This document shows positions 17,798 to 26,961 of a DNA stretch of 38,864 nt, one piece after another (the stretch's first letter is position 1; each line of letters opens with the position of its first letter). Made by a program: the position numbers and the translations under genes. The notes under the pieces are model-generated. The model had not been told where the DNA came from and ran no database searches. It was given only the letters and a program-made list of their open reading frames with translations. Source of the DNA: an uncultured Clostridia bacterium. GTDB taxonomy: Bacteria > Bacillota > Clostridia > Oscillospirales > CAG-272. The stretch covers positions 1 through 38,864 of the forward strand of contig CANQQT010000017.1 of NCBI GenBank assembly GCA_947626065.1. Direction: 5' to 3'.

Positions 17798-17918
17798 CCC
17801 GCCGGTACCGCAAAGCTCCGACAAAGGCCGAAAGTCCCGACGGAGCCTTCCGCCGGTATCGCAAAACTCCGACAAAATCTTCGCCGGCATCGAAAACTCT
17901 GGCAAAATCCCCCACCAG
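17798..17918. repeat. Degenerate direct repeats after aspartate kinase gene
   Basis: Related segments ccgccggtaccgcaaagctccgacaaa / ccgccggtatcgcaaaactccgacaaa / cgccggcatcgaaaactctggcaaa. Confidence 0.55.
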
Positions 17919-17930
17919 AGCAACACGACA

Positions 17931-17981
17931 AAAGAAAAAACGGAAGCGACTCCCACCGGGGAAATCGCTTCCGTTTCTTTT
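17931..17981. terminator. Bidirectional terminator between convergent lysC and VanY-like genes
   Basis: AAACGGAAGCGA...TCGCTTCCGTTT with A/T runs on both sides. Confidence 0.8.
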
Positions 17982-18080
17982 GCTTTTACGTTGCGTTTGA
18001 ATAGAGCGGCGCGGCTTCGGTTCCACAGCACTTGTCCAGTGCCGCGGCATCCCTGCCGCCGCACACGCGCAGGCGCTTTT

Positions 18081-19175
18081 TCAGGCCGCGCCGGTCTCCT
18101 GTGGAACAGGCGTCGGCCCCAACGTCACCGTGACGATAAAGCCTCCGCGATTGTCCCCGCTGAGGGTATACTCCCGGTTGGTGGGAAGCGGAATTTTCAC
18201 CGATCCCTCCTCCGCGCCCGTGACGTAGAAGATTTCATACCGCATCCCGTCTCCGGCGTCAACCGTCAGGTGTTCCCCCGCATAGAGGTACTTCTCGGCC
18301 AGAAGGTTCAGGTATTCCTCAAGGCACAGCCCGTTCTCATACATATAGGTCGCGTGGGGAATCCCTACGTAGCGCATCTGCCACGGAATGCTGTAGCCGG
18401 TAATCGACCTCTTGTCGCTCGGATAACGGAAGATGAAGCCGTACCGGGCGGCGTTTTGCTTCAACCAGACGCCCTCCTGCCGGTTCGTCAGAGAGAAAAT
18501 CCCGCCGGAGTCGTCTACATACCCCTCCAGCATAAAGGTCGCGCCGCTGTGATAGTCGCTGCAGCCGGGGGCGGCGGCTCCCGACGGATTCTTTTCATAG
18601 AGATTTTTCTGCGTGTCAAAGTCGCGGTAAGCCCCGGTGACAATCGCCTTCCGGAACTCGGTCTGAGCGGCGAACTCATCCATCATCGCGTTCAGCGCAT
18701 CAATCACCTCCGGTTTCAGCTTCAGAGAGGAAAGGGAAATCTGATAGGAAGAGCTCATATTTCCGTAGAGAGTCTCAAGCGTTATCCCACTCGGAAAGGT
18801 ATAGATGTGATCCTTGTCGATCAGCACCAGATCCCCCTTCCCGGAATCTTTCGCATTTTTTTCTGAAAATTGGTAGGCAACCTCTTCGGGGGGGAGCGGA
18901 TCGGTTTCTCCTTCCGTCTCAGGCTCCGTTTCCGGCTCGGTCTCCTCGCCCGGCTCCGTTCCGTTCCCTTCGGTGTCGGAAACGGCGGGGGGAAGCGGGG
19001 TTTGCCCGGAATTTTTGAAGAGCCCGGTTCCGGTCAGCGACATAACGAAAATCACGACGCCGACGACCACCATCATCGCCAAAAGCACCGTAAGCCCGAT
19101 TGGGGCGGACGACATCTTTTTTCTTCCTTTGTACCTCCGAACCGGCTCATAGCCGTCCGTGTCAAAATCCTTCAT
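18081..19175 (-). CDS. D-alanyl-D-alanine carboxypeptidase (VanY/M15B)-family protein, membrane-anchored, probably non-catalytic
   Basis: TGAYRDFDTQKNLYEKN...PGCSDYHSGATFMLEG...IPWQMRYVGIPHATYMYENGLCLEEYLNLL matches the VanY scaffold with altered metal/catalytic positions. Confidence 0.8.
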   Translation of the reverse strand: MKDFDTDGYEPVRRYKGRKKMSSAPIGLTVLLAMMVVVGVVIFVMSLTGTGLFKNSGQTPLPPAVSDTEGNGTEPGEETEPETEPETEGETDPLPPEEVAYQFSEKNAKDSGKGDLVLIDKDHIYTFPSGITLETLYGNMSSSYQISLSSLKLKPEVIDALNAMMDEFAAQTEFRKAIVTGAYRDFDTQKNLYEKNPSGAAAPGCSDYHSGATFMLEGYVDDSGGIFSLTNRQEGVWLKQNAARYGFIFRYPSDKRSITGYSIPWQMRYVGIPHATYMYENGLCLEEYLNLLAEKYLYAGEHLTVDAGDGMRYEIFYVTGAEEGSVKIPLPTNREYTLSGDNRGGFIVTVTLGPTPVPQETGAA

Positions 19176-19265
19176 AACGTTCCTCCGTCCTTTCTTTTTC
19201 GGGCCGTCGTGGATGGAAAAGCGCGTCGGCCCCCGCGCTTTTCTTCCTTTTTAATATCAAATAGG

Positions 19266-19435
19266 GTCTTGCTCTACCGTTCAACGGTCAAACAAAATTT
19301 TCCTTGCCTTCATTTTTCACAGAAACTTGCCCTATTATTCAGTTTTTACAGAGTTTTCCCTCTTATTCAGCGGTTGAACGAGGCCTGCCCTGCCGTTCCT
19401 TTTTAAGCGGGCTTGCCCCGCGTTCCGTTGAACAG
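19266..19435. repeat. Very degenerate short repeats upstream of the VanY-like gene / downstream of pfkA
   Basis: Recurrent cttgccctattattcag-like segments, about six, spacing about 25-35 bp. Confidence 0.35.
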
Positions 19436-19539
19436 GATCCGCACCGCCGGCACGGAAAGAAGCACCAAACGCGCTTGGACACGCGGCGGGGAATTTATCC
19501 CCTGCAAATTCCGGAAAATCCCCCGCCGCCTGTTCAGAA

Positions 19540-20634
19540 TCAGTAGTTGGAAATGTTCTCCGAAATGGCGAGGAGCTCCTTGACTTCCTGCTCTCTCATG
19601 GCGCAGAAGGCCTTCATATCCTCCACCTCGGCGGGGGAATAGGCCGCAAGCTCCTTCTCAGGGTATTTGACGGAGGGAGTAAAGCCGCTCTTGTACATCT
19701 TATCGATAACAATCGCCTTCTGGATATCGGTAGCGACCATCTTTCCGTCCCGTTCGCAGACGAAGACGTTCTCCCGGCCCTCAAGCAGGAAGTCGACGGC
19801 GGCGATGCCCATACGGGCGGCCAGCAGACGGTCGGAGAGGGAAGGCGAACCGCCGCGGACGATGTGGGCAAGGCGGGCGAATTTGGTTTCGACTCCCGTC
19901 TGCTCCTGAATCCTTGCGGCAAGGCCCTCGGAATAGTTTTCCACGCCCTCCGCCACGATGACGATGAAGTTTCTCTTTCCGGCGGCACGTCCGGCGCGAA
20001 TCTTTTCAAAGACGGCCTCTTCCTTATAGTTGAGATCCTCCTTCACGACAACCGCCGTCGCGCCGACCGCGATGGAGGTTTCCAGAGCAATGTATCCGGC
20101 GTTTCTTCCCATCACCTCGACGACGTTGCAGCGGGCGTGGGATTCGCAGGTGTCGCGCAGACGGTCGACCGCCTCCACCACGGTATTCATCGCGGTGTCA
20201 TAGCCGATGCTGTCGTCTGTGCAGGTAATATCGTTGTCGATGGTACCGGGGATGCCTATGCAGGGAATCCCTCTCTTGCAGAGGTCGGAGGCGCCGCGGA
20301 AGGTTCCGTCGCCGCCGATGGCGATGATGCCGTCAATGCCGATCTGATGGCAGACGTCGACGGCGCGTTTCAGTCCCGCCTCTTCCTTGAATTCCAGACA
20401 GCGTGCGGAATAGAGGATGGTACCGCCCTTTTCAATGATGTTCGCCACGTCCTGCGGGGCCAGCTTCTTCACCCCGTCGCCGCCGTCGATCAGGCCCTTG
20501 TAGCCCTCGTAAATTCCGTAGACCTCCATCCCGCGCCGGATGGCGTACCTTGTTACGGCGCGAACCGCCGCGTTCATTCCCGGCGCGTCGCCGCCCGAAG
20601 TCAAAATTCCGATCTTTTTAAATTCCTTTGCCAT
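19540..20634 (-). CDS. pfkA: 6-phosphofructokinase
   Basis: GILTSGGDAPGMNAAVRAV, GGDGTFRGA, PGTIDNDI, EVMGRNAGYIAL. Gly at the GGDG and PGTIDND positions argues for the ATP-dependent type. Alternative in-frame ATG at 20643. Confidence 0.93.
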   Translation of the reverse strand: MAKEFKKIGILTSGGDAPGMNAAVRAVTRYAIRRGMEVYGIYEGYKGLIDGGDGVKKLAPQDVANIIEKGGTILYSARCLEFKEEAGLKRAVDVCHQIGIDGIIAIGGDGTFRGASDLCKRGIPCIGIPGTIDNDITCTDDSIGYDTAMNTVVEAVDRLRDTCESHARCNVVEVMGRNAGYIALETSIAVGATAVVVKEDLNYKEEAVFEKIRAGRAAGKRNFIVIVAEGVENYSEGLAARIQEQTGVETKFARLAHIVRGGSPSLSDRLLAARMGIAAVDFLLEGRENVFVCERDGKMVATDIQKAIVIDKMYKSGFTPSVKYPEKELAAYSPAEVEDMKAFCAMREQEVKELLAISENISNY

Positions 20635-20897
20635 AGTAAGCACTCCTTCGGCCTGATGGCCTCATAATAATTTCCGTCATTACTAATGATAATACATTTT
20701 CCCGAAAAAATCAATACACTGCGCAGAAATTAAAAAAAAAGACATATTTTTGTACCTGCCCCTCGGCAAAAACAGGCCTGCCCGCGCGGGAATTCGCTTA
20801 TTTCCCCCGCTTTGCGGCGAAATTGTGCGGTTTCGGCAAGAGGGAATCAAAGGAAAATGTGCAGGACGACGAAAATTTTGTTTCGGGGGGAATCCTC

Positions 20898-20927
20898 TTG
20901 ACAACACTCCGAAAAAAGTGCTATAAT
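20898..20927 (+). promoter_or_regulatory. Promoter of rpsL
   Basis: TTGACA-18 bp-TATAAT. Confidence 0.8.
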
Positions 20928-20992
20928 ATACTGTGTTTTGTATAAAATCTTATACGAACGACAAACAAATACAAAAGAAAAGGAGGTGCGGT

Positions 20993-21406
20993 ATGCCAAC
21001 CTTTAACCAGCTTGTCAAGTACGGCCGCTCTGAAAAGGTGTACAAGTCCAAGGCCCCTGTCCTTCAGAAGGGCTTCAACACGCTCACCAACAAGCAGACG
21101 GATCTCAGCGCTCCCCAAAAGCGCGGAGTATGTACCAAGGTCACGACCACAAGCCCGAAGAAGCCGAACTCTGCGCTTCGTAAAATCGCAAGAGTCCGTC
21201 TGACGAACGGTCTTGAGGCTACGACCTACATTCCGGGAATCGGTCACAACCTTCAGGAACACTCGGTTGTCCTGATCCGCGGAGGAAGAGTACGCGATCT
21301 GCCCGGTGTGCGGTATCACATCATTCGCGGTACGCTTGACGCTCAGGGCGTTGCCAACCGTCAGCAGGGCCGTTCCAAGTACGGCGCCAAGAAGGGGAAG
21401 AAGTAA
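20993..21406 (+). CDS. rpsL: 30S ribosomal protein S12 (uS12)
   Basis: [12 protein letters not shown]...[32 protein letters not shown]...[47 protein letters not shown] before 20993. Confidence 0.98.
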   Translation: MPTFNQLVKYGRSEKVYKSKAPVLQKGFNTLTNKQTDLSAPQKRGVCTKVTTTSPKKPNSALRKIARVRLTNGLEATTYIPGIGHNLQEHSVVLIRGGRVRDLPGVRYHIIRGTLDAQGVANRQQGRSKYGAKKGKK

Positions 21407-21486
21407 TTCTGTTCCCTTCCCGCACGGCGGAAGGTGATATTGTCCGTCGGCGGAATCGTTTGTTTGTCGAATCGGTATAAATAACA

Positions 21487-21596
21487 GTACGGAGAATCCC
21501 GCGCGGAGAAATCCACGTGCGGAAGATTTCACCGGAGGAAAAATCCACCGGTGAGAAAATCCGCTTGCGGAGAGATTCGCGTGCGGAAAAATCCGT
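21487..21596. repeat. 16-bp tandem repeat, six in-register units plus one shorter unit, between rpsL and rpsG
   Basis: Units from 21501: gcgcggagaaatccac, gtgcggaagatttcac, cggaggaaaaatccac, cggtgagaaaatccgc, ttgcggagagattcgc, gtgcggaaaaatccgt. Confidence 0.85.
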
Positions 21597-21691
21597 TTTT
21601 GTGGTTTCCCGATGTCTGACAGCGCACAAACGAAAACGAAATTTTTTCGAGTACCTGTGATATCATATTTTTCATGAAGGAGGGAAGTACA

Positions 21692-22162
21692 GTGCCGAGA
21701 AGAGGTCAGATATCAAAAAGAGACGTGCTGCCGGATCCGTTGTACAATTCCAAGCTGGTCACCAAGCTGATCAACAATGTTATGTACGACGGCAAAAAAG
21801 GCGTTGCACAGAAAATCGTCTATGACGCGTTCCGGACGGTTGAGGAGAAATCGGGCAAAAACGCGCTCGAAGCCTTCACCGCCGCGCTTGACAACATCAT
21901 GCCTGTCCTTGAGGTAAAAGCAAGACGTGTCGGAGGTTCCACCTATCAGGTTCCGATGGACGTCCGCGCCGAGAGAAGACAGACGCTGGGACTTCGTTGG
22001 CTCGTCTCCTACGCGAGAAGCCGCGGAGAGAAGACGATGGCGGACCGTTTGGCCGCCGAAATCGTCGACGCGACCAACGGCGTCGGCGGAGCCGTCAAGA
22101 AGCGCGAAGAGACGCACAGAATGGCGGAAGCGAACAAGGCGTTTGCTCATTACAAGTATTGA
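21692..22162 (+). CDS. rpsG: 30S ribosomal protein S7 (uS7)
   Basis: [46 protein letters not shown]...; GTG start with GGAGG SD. Confidence 0.97.
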   Translation: MPRRGQISKRDVLPDPLYNSKLVTKLINNVMYDGKKGVAQKIVYDAFRTVEEKSGKNALEAFTAALDNIMPVLEVKARRVGGSTYQVPMDVRAERRQTLGLRWLVSYARSRGEKTMADRLAAEIVDATNGVGGAVKKREETHRMAEANKAFAHYKY

Positions 22163-22191
22163 TTCATTGCAGTTAGTTTAAGGAGATTTCC

Positions 22192-24264
22192 ATGCCAAGA
22201 GAATACCCTTTGGAAAGAACCAGAAACATCGGAATCATGGCGCACATCGACGCGGGCAAAACCACGACGACCGAGCGAATCCTGTACTACACAGGAAAGA
22301 CACATAAGATCGGCGAGGTGCACGAGGGCGCCGCGACCATGGACTGGATGGCGCAGGAGCAGGAGAGAGGAATCACCATCACCTCCGCCGCCACCACCTG
22401 TTTCTGGAAGAACAACCGGATCAACATCATCGATACGCCGGGACACGTCGACTTCACCGTCGAGGTGGAACGGTCGCTTCGCGTGCTGGACGGTTCGGTT
22501 ACCGTTTTCTGCGCCAAGGGCGGCGTCGAGCCTCAGTCTGAAACCGTATGGCGTCAGGCCGATCAGTACGGCGTACCGCGTATGGCGTATGTAAACAAAA
22601 TGGACATCATGGGCGCTGATTTCTACCGGGTCGTCGATATGATGAAAACGCGTCTGAAGGCGCATCCGGTGCCGATTCAGCTCCCCATCGGGGCCGAGGA
22701 TACCTTCCGGGGCATCATCGACCTGATGAATATGGAGGCCGACGTCTATTACGACGAAATGGGCAAGGATATGCGTGTCGAGCCGATTCCGGAGGATATG
22801 CGCGAGAAGGCCGAGGAGTACCGGGCGCAGATGATCGAGGCTATCGCCGAGACCGACGAGACGCTCTTTGAAAAGTTCTGCGCGGAGGAGGAGCTCACCG
22901 TACCGGAGCTTAAGGCCGCGCTGAGAAAAGCCACCGTTTCCAATCAGCTGGTTCCCGTCGTCTGCGGAACCTCCTATCGGAACAAGGGCGTGCAGAAGCT
23001 CCTCGACGCCATCATCGACTATATGCCCTCCCCGCTTGACATCCCCGCCATCAAGGGAATCAACCCCCTGACCGACGAGGAGGACGAGCGCAAGGCAAGC
23101 GACGACGAGCCCTTCGCGGCTCTGGCCTTCAAGATCATGAGCGACCCCTACGTCGGAAAGCTCTGCTTCTTCCGCGTCTATTCCGGAACTCTTGAGACCG
23201 GCTCCACGGCCTACAATCCCGAGAAGCGCGCAAGAGAGCGCTTTGGCCGCATTCTTCAGATGCACGCCAACGAACGGAAGGACATCGACAAGGTCTACGC
23301 GGGCGATATCGCCGCAATCATCGGAACCAAGAATACGACGACCGGCGACACGCTCTGCGACGAAAACCATCCCATCATTCTTGAGCAGATGGTCTTCCCG
23401 GACCCCGTCATCAACGTAGCCATCGAGCCGAAGACAAAGGCCGGACAGGAAAAGATGGGCCTCGCGCTTGCCAAGCTGGCAGAGGAGGACCCGACCTTCC
23501 GCACCTACACCGACGAGGAAACGGGCCAGACCATCATCGCCGGTATGGGCGAGCTTCATCTTGAGATCATCGTCGACCGACTCCTCCGCGAGTTCAAGGT
23601 CGAGGCCAACGTCGGCGCGCCGCAGGTTTCCTACAAGGAGACCATCCGCAAGGAAGCGACCTCCGATATGAAGTACGCCCGTCAGTCGGGCGGTAAAGGT
23701 CAGTACGGCCACGTCAAGATCACCATCTCCCCCAACGAACCGGGCAAGGGATATGAATTTATCAATACCGTTGTCGGCGGAGCGATTCCGAAGGAATACA
23801 TTCCCGCCGTTGACGCCGGTATTCAGGGGGCGATGCAAACCGGTACTGTCGCCGGCTATAACGTCGTCGACGTCAAGGTCAACCTCTTCGACGGTTCCTA
23901 CCACGAGGTCGACTCTTCGGAAATGGCCTTCAAGATCGCCGGCTCCATGGCCTTCAAGGATGCCATGAAGAAGGCCGACCCGGTTCTCACCGAGCCGATC
24001 ATGAAGGTGGTTGTCACGACCCCCGACGACTATATGGGCGACGTCATGGGCGATATCAGCTCCCGCCGCGGTTCGATCCAGTCGATGGAGCCGGTCGCCG
24101 GTGCGCAGCAGATCACGGCGTTTGTCCCGCTGGCCGAAATGTTCGGATACGCAACCGAGCTCCGGTCCCGCACGCAGGGCCGCGGTCAGTATTCGATGGA
24201 GCCCAGCCACTTCGCCGAGGTTCCCAAGTCCATTCAGGAAAAAATCATTGCCGGGAAGAAATAA
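22192..24264 (+). CDS. fusA: Elongation factor G
   Basis: [58 protein letters not shown]...[21 protein letters not shown]. Confidence 0.98.
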   Translation: MPREYPLERTRNIGIMAHIDAGKTTTTERILYYTGKTHKIGEVHEGAATMDWMAQEQERGITITSAATTCFWKNNRINIIDTPGHVDFTVEVERSLRVLDGSVTVFCAKGGVEPQSETVWRQADQYGVPRMAYVNKMDIMGADFYRVVDMMKTRLKAHPVPIQLPIGAEDTFRGIIDLMNMEADVYYDEMGKDMRVEPIPEDMREKAEEYRAQMIEAIAETDETLFEKFCAEEELTVPELKAALRKATVSNQLVPVVCGTSYRNKGVQKLLDAIIDYMPSPLDIPAIKGINPLTDEEDERKASDDEPFAALAFKIMSDPYVGKLCFFRVYSGTLETGSTAYNPEKRARERFGRILQMHANERKDIDKVYAGDIAAIIGTKNTTTGDTLCDENHPIILEQMVFPDPVINVAIEPKTKAGQEKMGLALAKLAEEDPTFRTYTDEETGQTIIAGMGELHLEIIVDRLLREFKVEANVGAPQVSYKETIRKEATSDMKYARQSGGKGQYGHVKITISPNEPGKGYEFINTVVGGAIPKEYIPAVDAGIQGAMQTGTVAGYNVVDVKVNLFDGSYHEVDSSEMAFKIAGSMAFKDAMKKADPVLTEPIMKVVVTTPDDYMGDVMGDISSRRGSIQSMEPVAGAQQITAFVPLAEMFGYATELRSRTQGRGQYSMEPSHFAEVPKSIQEKIIAGKK

Positions 24265-24325
24265 TTCCGGCTTGATAAAAAAACAAAATCAAATCCAACA
24301 AAAAATTTAACGGAGGATAATAACA

Positions 24326-25531
24326 ATGGCAAAGGCAAAATTTGAAAGAACCAAACCCCATGTTAATATCGGTACCATCGGTCACGTCGACCATGGCAAG
24401 ACGACTCTGACTGCCGCGATCACGAAGTATCTGTCGCTCAGCAACAACAACATCGAGTTCATGGCCTACGATCAGATCGACAACGCTCCCGAAGAGAGAG
24501 CCCGTGGTATCACAATCAACACCCGTCACGTGGAGTACGAGACCGAGAAGCGTCACTACGCTCACGTCGACTGCCCCGGACACGCCGACTATATCAAGAA
24601 CATGATTACCGGCGCGGCTCAGATGGACGGCGCGATCCTCGTGGTCGCCGCTTCCGACGGTCCTCTGCAGCAGACCCGCGAGCACGTTCTGCTCGCCCGT
24701 CAGGTGGAGGTTCCTCAGCTGGTGGTCTTCATGAACAAGACCGACCTCGTTGACGACGAAGAGCTGCTTGAGCTGGTTGAGATGGAAATCCGCGACCTGC
24801 TCAGCTCCTACGACTTCGACGGTGACAATGTGCCGATCATCCGCGGCTCCGCAAGAGCGGCTCTTGAGTCGACCAGCACCGACCCGAACGATCCCGTCTA
24901 CGCTCCTATCAAAGAGCTGATGGACGCGGTTGACGATTATATCCCGACCCCCGAGAGAAGCGACAGCCTGCCCTTCCTGATGCCGGTTGAAGACGTCTTC
25001 TCGATCTCCGGACGCGGAACGGTTGCTACCGGCCGTGTTGAGAGAGGTACCGTTAAGGTCGGCGACGTCGTCGAAATCGTCGGTCTCTCCACCGAGAAGA
25101 AGAACACCACCGTTACCGGTGTCGAAATGTTCCACAAGCTCCTTGACATGGCGGAAGCCGGCGACAACATCGGCGCTCTGCTCCGCGGTATTGCCAAGAA
25201 CGAGGTTGAGCGCGGACAGGTTCTCTGCAAACCCGGCACGATTCATCCTCACACCAAGTTCAAGGGCAACGTGTACGTCCTTACCGAGAAGGAAGGCGGA
25301 CGTTCCAAGCCCTTCTTCCCCGGCTACCGTCCTCAGTTCTATTTCAGAACCACCGACGTTACCGGCACGATCGGACTTCCCGCTGACGTTGAGATGTGCC
25401 GCCCGGGCGACAACGTTGTGATGGACGTCGAGCTCATCACCCCCGTCGCTATCGAGAAGGGTCTCCGCTTCGCTATCCGTGAGGGCGGCAGAACCGTCGG
25501 TTCCGGCGTCGTTACCGAAATCGAAGGCTGA
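24326..25531 (+). CDS. tuf: Elongation factor Tu
   Basis: [32 protein letters not shown]...[31 protein letters not shown]. Confidence 0.98.
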   Translation: MAKAKFERTKPHVNIGTIGHVDHGKTTLTAAITKYLSLSNNNIEFMAYDQIDNAPEERARGITINTRHVEYETEKRHYAHVDCPGHADYIKNMITGAAQMDGAILVVAASDGPLQQTREHVLLARQVEVPQLVVFMNKTDLVDDEELLELVEMEIRDLLSSYDFDGDNVPIIRGSARAALESTSTDPNDPVYAPIKELMDAVDDYIPTPERSDSLPFLMPVEDVFSISGRGTVATGRVERGTVKVGDVVEIVGLSTEKKNTTVTGVEMFHKLLDMAEAGDNIGALLRGIAKNEVERGQVLCKPGTIHPHTKFKGNVYVLTEKEGGRSKPFFPGYRPQFYFRTTDVTGTIGLPADVEMCRPGDNVVMDVELITPVAIEKGLRFAIREGGRTVGSGVVTEIEG

Positions 25532-25548
25532 TTTCCGATTCCCGCCTT

Positions 25549-25583
25549 TTTCCGGCACGCCCGATTTTCGGGCGTGCCGGAAA
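25549..25583 (+). terminator. Terminator after tuf
   Basis: TTTCCGGCACGCCCGA-TTT-TCGGGCGTGCCGGAAA, perfect 16-bp stem; T-run follows after a short gap. Confidence 0.75.
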
Positions 25584-25623
25584 GGCACCGTTTTTCCTTA
25601 AAAATTCAATATTTCATAAAAAT

Positions 25624-25737
25624 CTTTGGGGCGTGGTGAAATTCCACACCGGCGGTGATAGTCCGCGAACGCTTTTACAAGCGCCGAATGGGTGAAATTC
25701 CCATACCGACGGTTAAAGTCCGGATGGAAAAAGAGAG
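25624..25737 (+). ncRNA. FMN riboswitch (RFN element)
   Basis: CTTTGGGGCGTGGTGAAATTCCACACCGGCGGTGATAGTCCGCGAACGC...GCCGAATGGGTGAAATTCCCATACCGACGGTTAAAGTCCGGATGGAAAAAGAG. Confidence 0.95.
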
Positions 25738-25804
25738 GTTGGCTTCGACGCCCTTTTTGGCGCTCGGAGTCTTTTTCTTTCCCCGGAAAGGAATCTACCT
25801 TATT

Positions 25805-26524
25805 ATGAACTCTGAGAAATACCTTGAAAAGCACCTTGAAAAAATCCGCCGCCTCTGCCTGATATCCCTCTTCGCGGCGGTTGCCTACCTGACCCTTTTC
25901 GTCTTCCGCATCGCCGGGATCGGCGGCTTTCTCACCTTTGACCTGAAGGACGCCGTCATCACGGTGGCCGCGATGCTCTTCGGCCCGCTGACCGGCGTCG
26001 GGCTCTCTTTCCTTGTCGCGCTTCTTGAAATGATCACCGTCAGCGGCACCGGCCCGCTCGGGGCGCTGATGAATTTTGCCTCGACCGCCGTATTTTCCTC
26101 CTGCGCGGGGGCCGTCTACAACTATATGCCGAAAATAAAGCGCACCTTCCGGGGAGCGCTCGCCGGGCTTGCCTCCTCCGTTGTCATCGGCGTTATCTCC
26201 ATCCTGTGTCTGAATCTCGTCATCACGCCCATCTACAACAAAATGCCCGTCTCCGCCGTCGTCAATATGATTCTTCCCCTCCTGCTTCCCTTCAACCTCA
26301 TCAAGACGGTGCTCAACGCCTCGGTGGTCATGATGATTTACAAACCGATTTCCACCGTCCTCCGAAAGAGCCGCTTTCTCTCGCTTTCGCAGAACGAAAC
26401 GGCTCCCTACCGATTCTCGGGAAAGACCCTCGCCGTCTTTCTCGCCAGCGCCGCCGTTGCGGCGGCCTGCGTCGTTCTTCTGATTCTCGGGATGAACGGA
26501 ACCTTTACGCTTTTCAAGAAATAA
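25805..26524 (+). CDS. ribU: ECF transporter S component, riboflavin-specific (RibU-like)
   Basis: Polytopic membrane protein (FLTFDLKDAVITVAAMLFGPLTGVGLSFLVALLEMITV) directly downstream of the FMN riboswitch. Confidence 0.9.
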   Translation: MNSEKYLEKHLEKIRRLCLISLFAAVAYLTLFVFRIAGIGGFLTFDLKDAVITVAAMLFGPLTGVGLSFLVALLEMITVSGTGPLGALMNFASTAVFSSCAGAVYNYMPKIKRTFRGALAGLASSVVIGVISILCLNLVITPIYNKMPVSAVVNMILPLLLPFNLIKTVLNASVVMMIYKPISTVLRKSRFLSLSQNETAPYRFSGKTLAVFLASAAVAAACVVLLILGMNGTFTLFKK

Positions 26525-26530
26525 GAAATA

Positions 26531-26635
26531 TTTTTTAAAAGGCAACCGTTTTTTTAAAAGCAACAGAATTTTTAAAAATCAACGGGACTTTTAAAAAGCA
26601 ACCGGAAAAAGGGATTTTTTCAAAAAGCGAACCGC
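26531..26635. repeat. Degenerate about 20-bp tandem repeat downstream of ribU
   Basis: ttttttaaaaggcaaccg / tttttttaaaagcaacaga / atttttaaaaatcaacggga / cttttaaaaagcaaccgg / ttttttcaaaaagcgaaccgc. Confidence 0.7.
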
Positions 26636-26698
26636 TGTTCCCCTTTTGAAAAGAAAAGGCTAACGCCAAAACGGAACCCGTTCCATTATATAAAAACA

Positions 26699-26745
26699 GG
26701 CTCTGCCGCACGAGCGCTTTTTCGCTTGTGCGGCGGGCCCTTTTT
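26699..26745 (+). terminator. Terminator
   Basis: GCCGCACGAGCG-CTTTTT-CGCTTGTGCGGC then GGGCCCTTTTTATTTT. Confidence 0.75.
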
Positions 26746-26769
26746 ATTTTGAAAATTTCGGCCCGTCGA

Positions 26770-26940
26770 TTACCAGCCGTAAGCCAACGGTCGTCAGTTG
26801 TCAGCTGTCAGTCGACAGCTGTCGATCCGTCAGCGCCTTCAACAGTCGCCAGCTATCAATCCGTCGTAAGCCGTTGCCTTCGGTCGTCAGCAGTCGTAAG
26901 CCGTTGGCCGTCGGCCAACGGCTTACGGCTTACGACTTGC
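26770..26940. repeat. Palindrome-rich intergenic repeat region with a 15-bp perfect hairpin at 26895-26927
   Basis: CGTAAGCCGTTGGCC-GTC-GGCCAACGGCTTACG; additional CGTAAGCCGTTG/CGTCAG copies; CAGCTGTC-AGTC-GACAGCTG. Confidence 0.75.
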
Positions 26941-26961
26941 GTCCTTTCCTTCCGCCGGATC

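Noticed and set aside
16381-17931. 516-aa ORF antisense to aspartate kinase
   Set aside because: Mirror frame; low-complexity Asp/Val/Gly-rich translation. Its repeated N-terminus only reflects the intergenic DNA repeats at 17798-17918.
21501-21596. CRISPR-like array
   Set aside because: 16-bp units directly abut with no spacers and no cas genes; a simple tandem repeat.
22150-24210. 686-aa ORF antisense to fusA
   Set aside because: Mirror-frame artefact of strong codon bias; opposite frame encodes clear EF-G, no domain logic or SD on the minus strand.
24245-25588. 447-aa ORF antisense to tuf
   Set aside because: Same artefact; EF-Tu on + is unambiguous.
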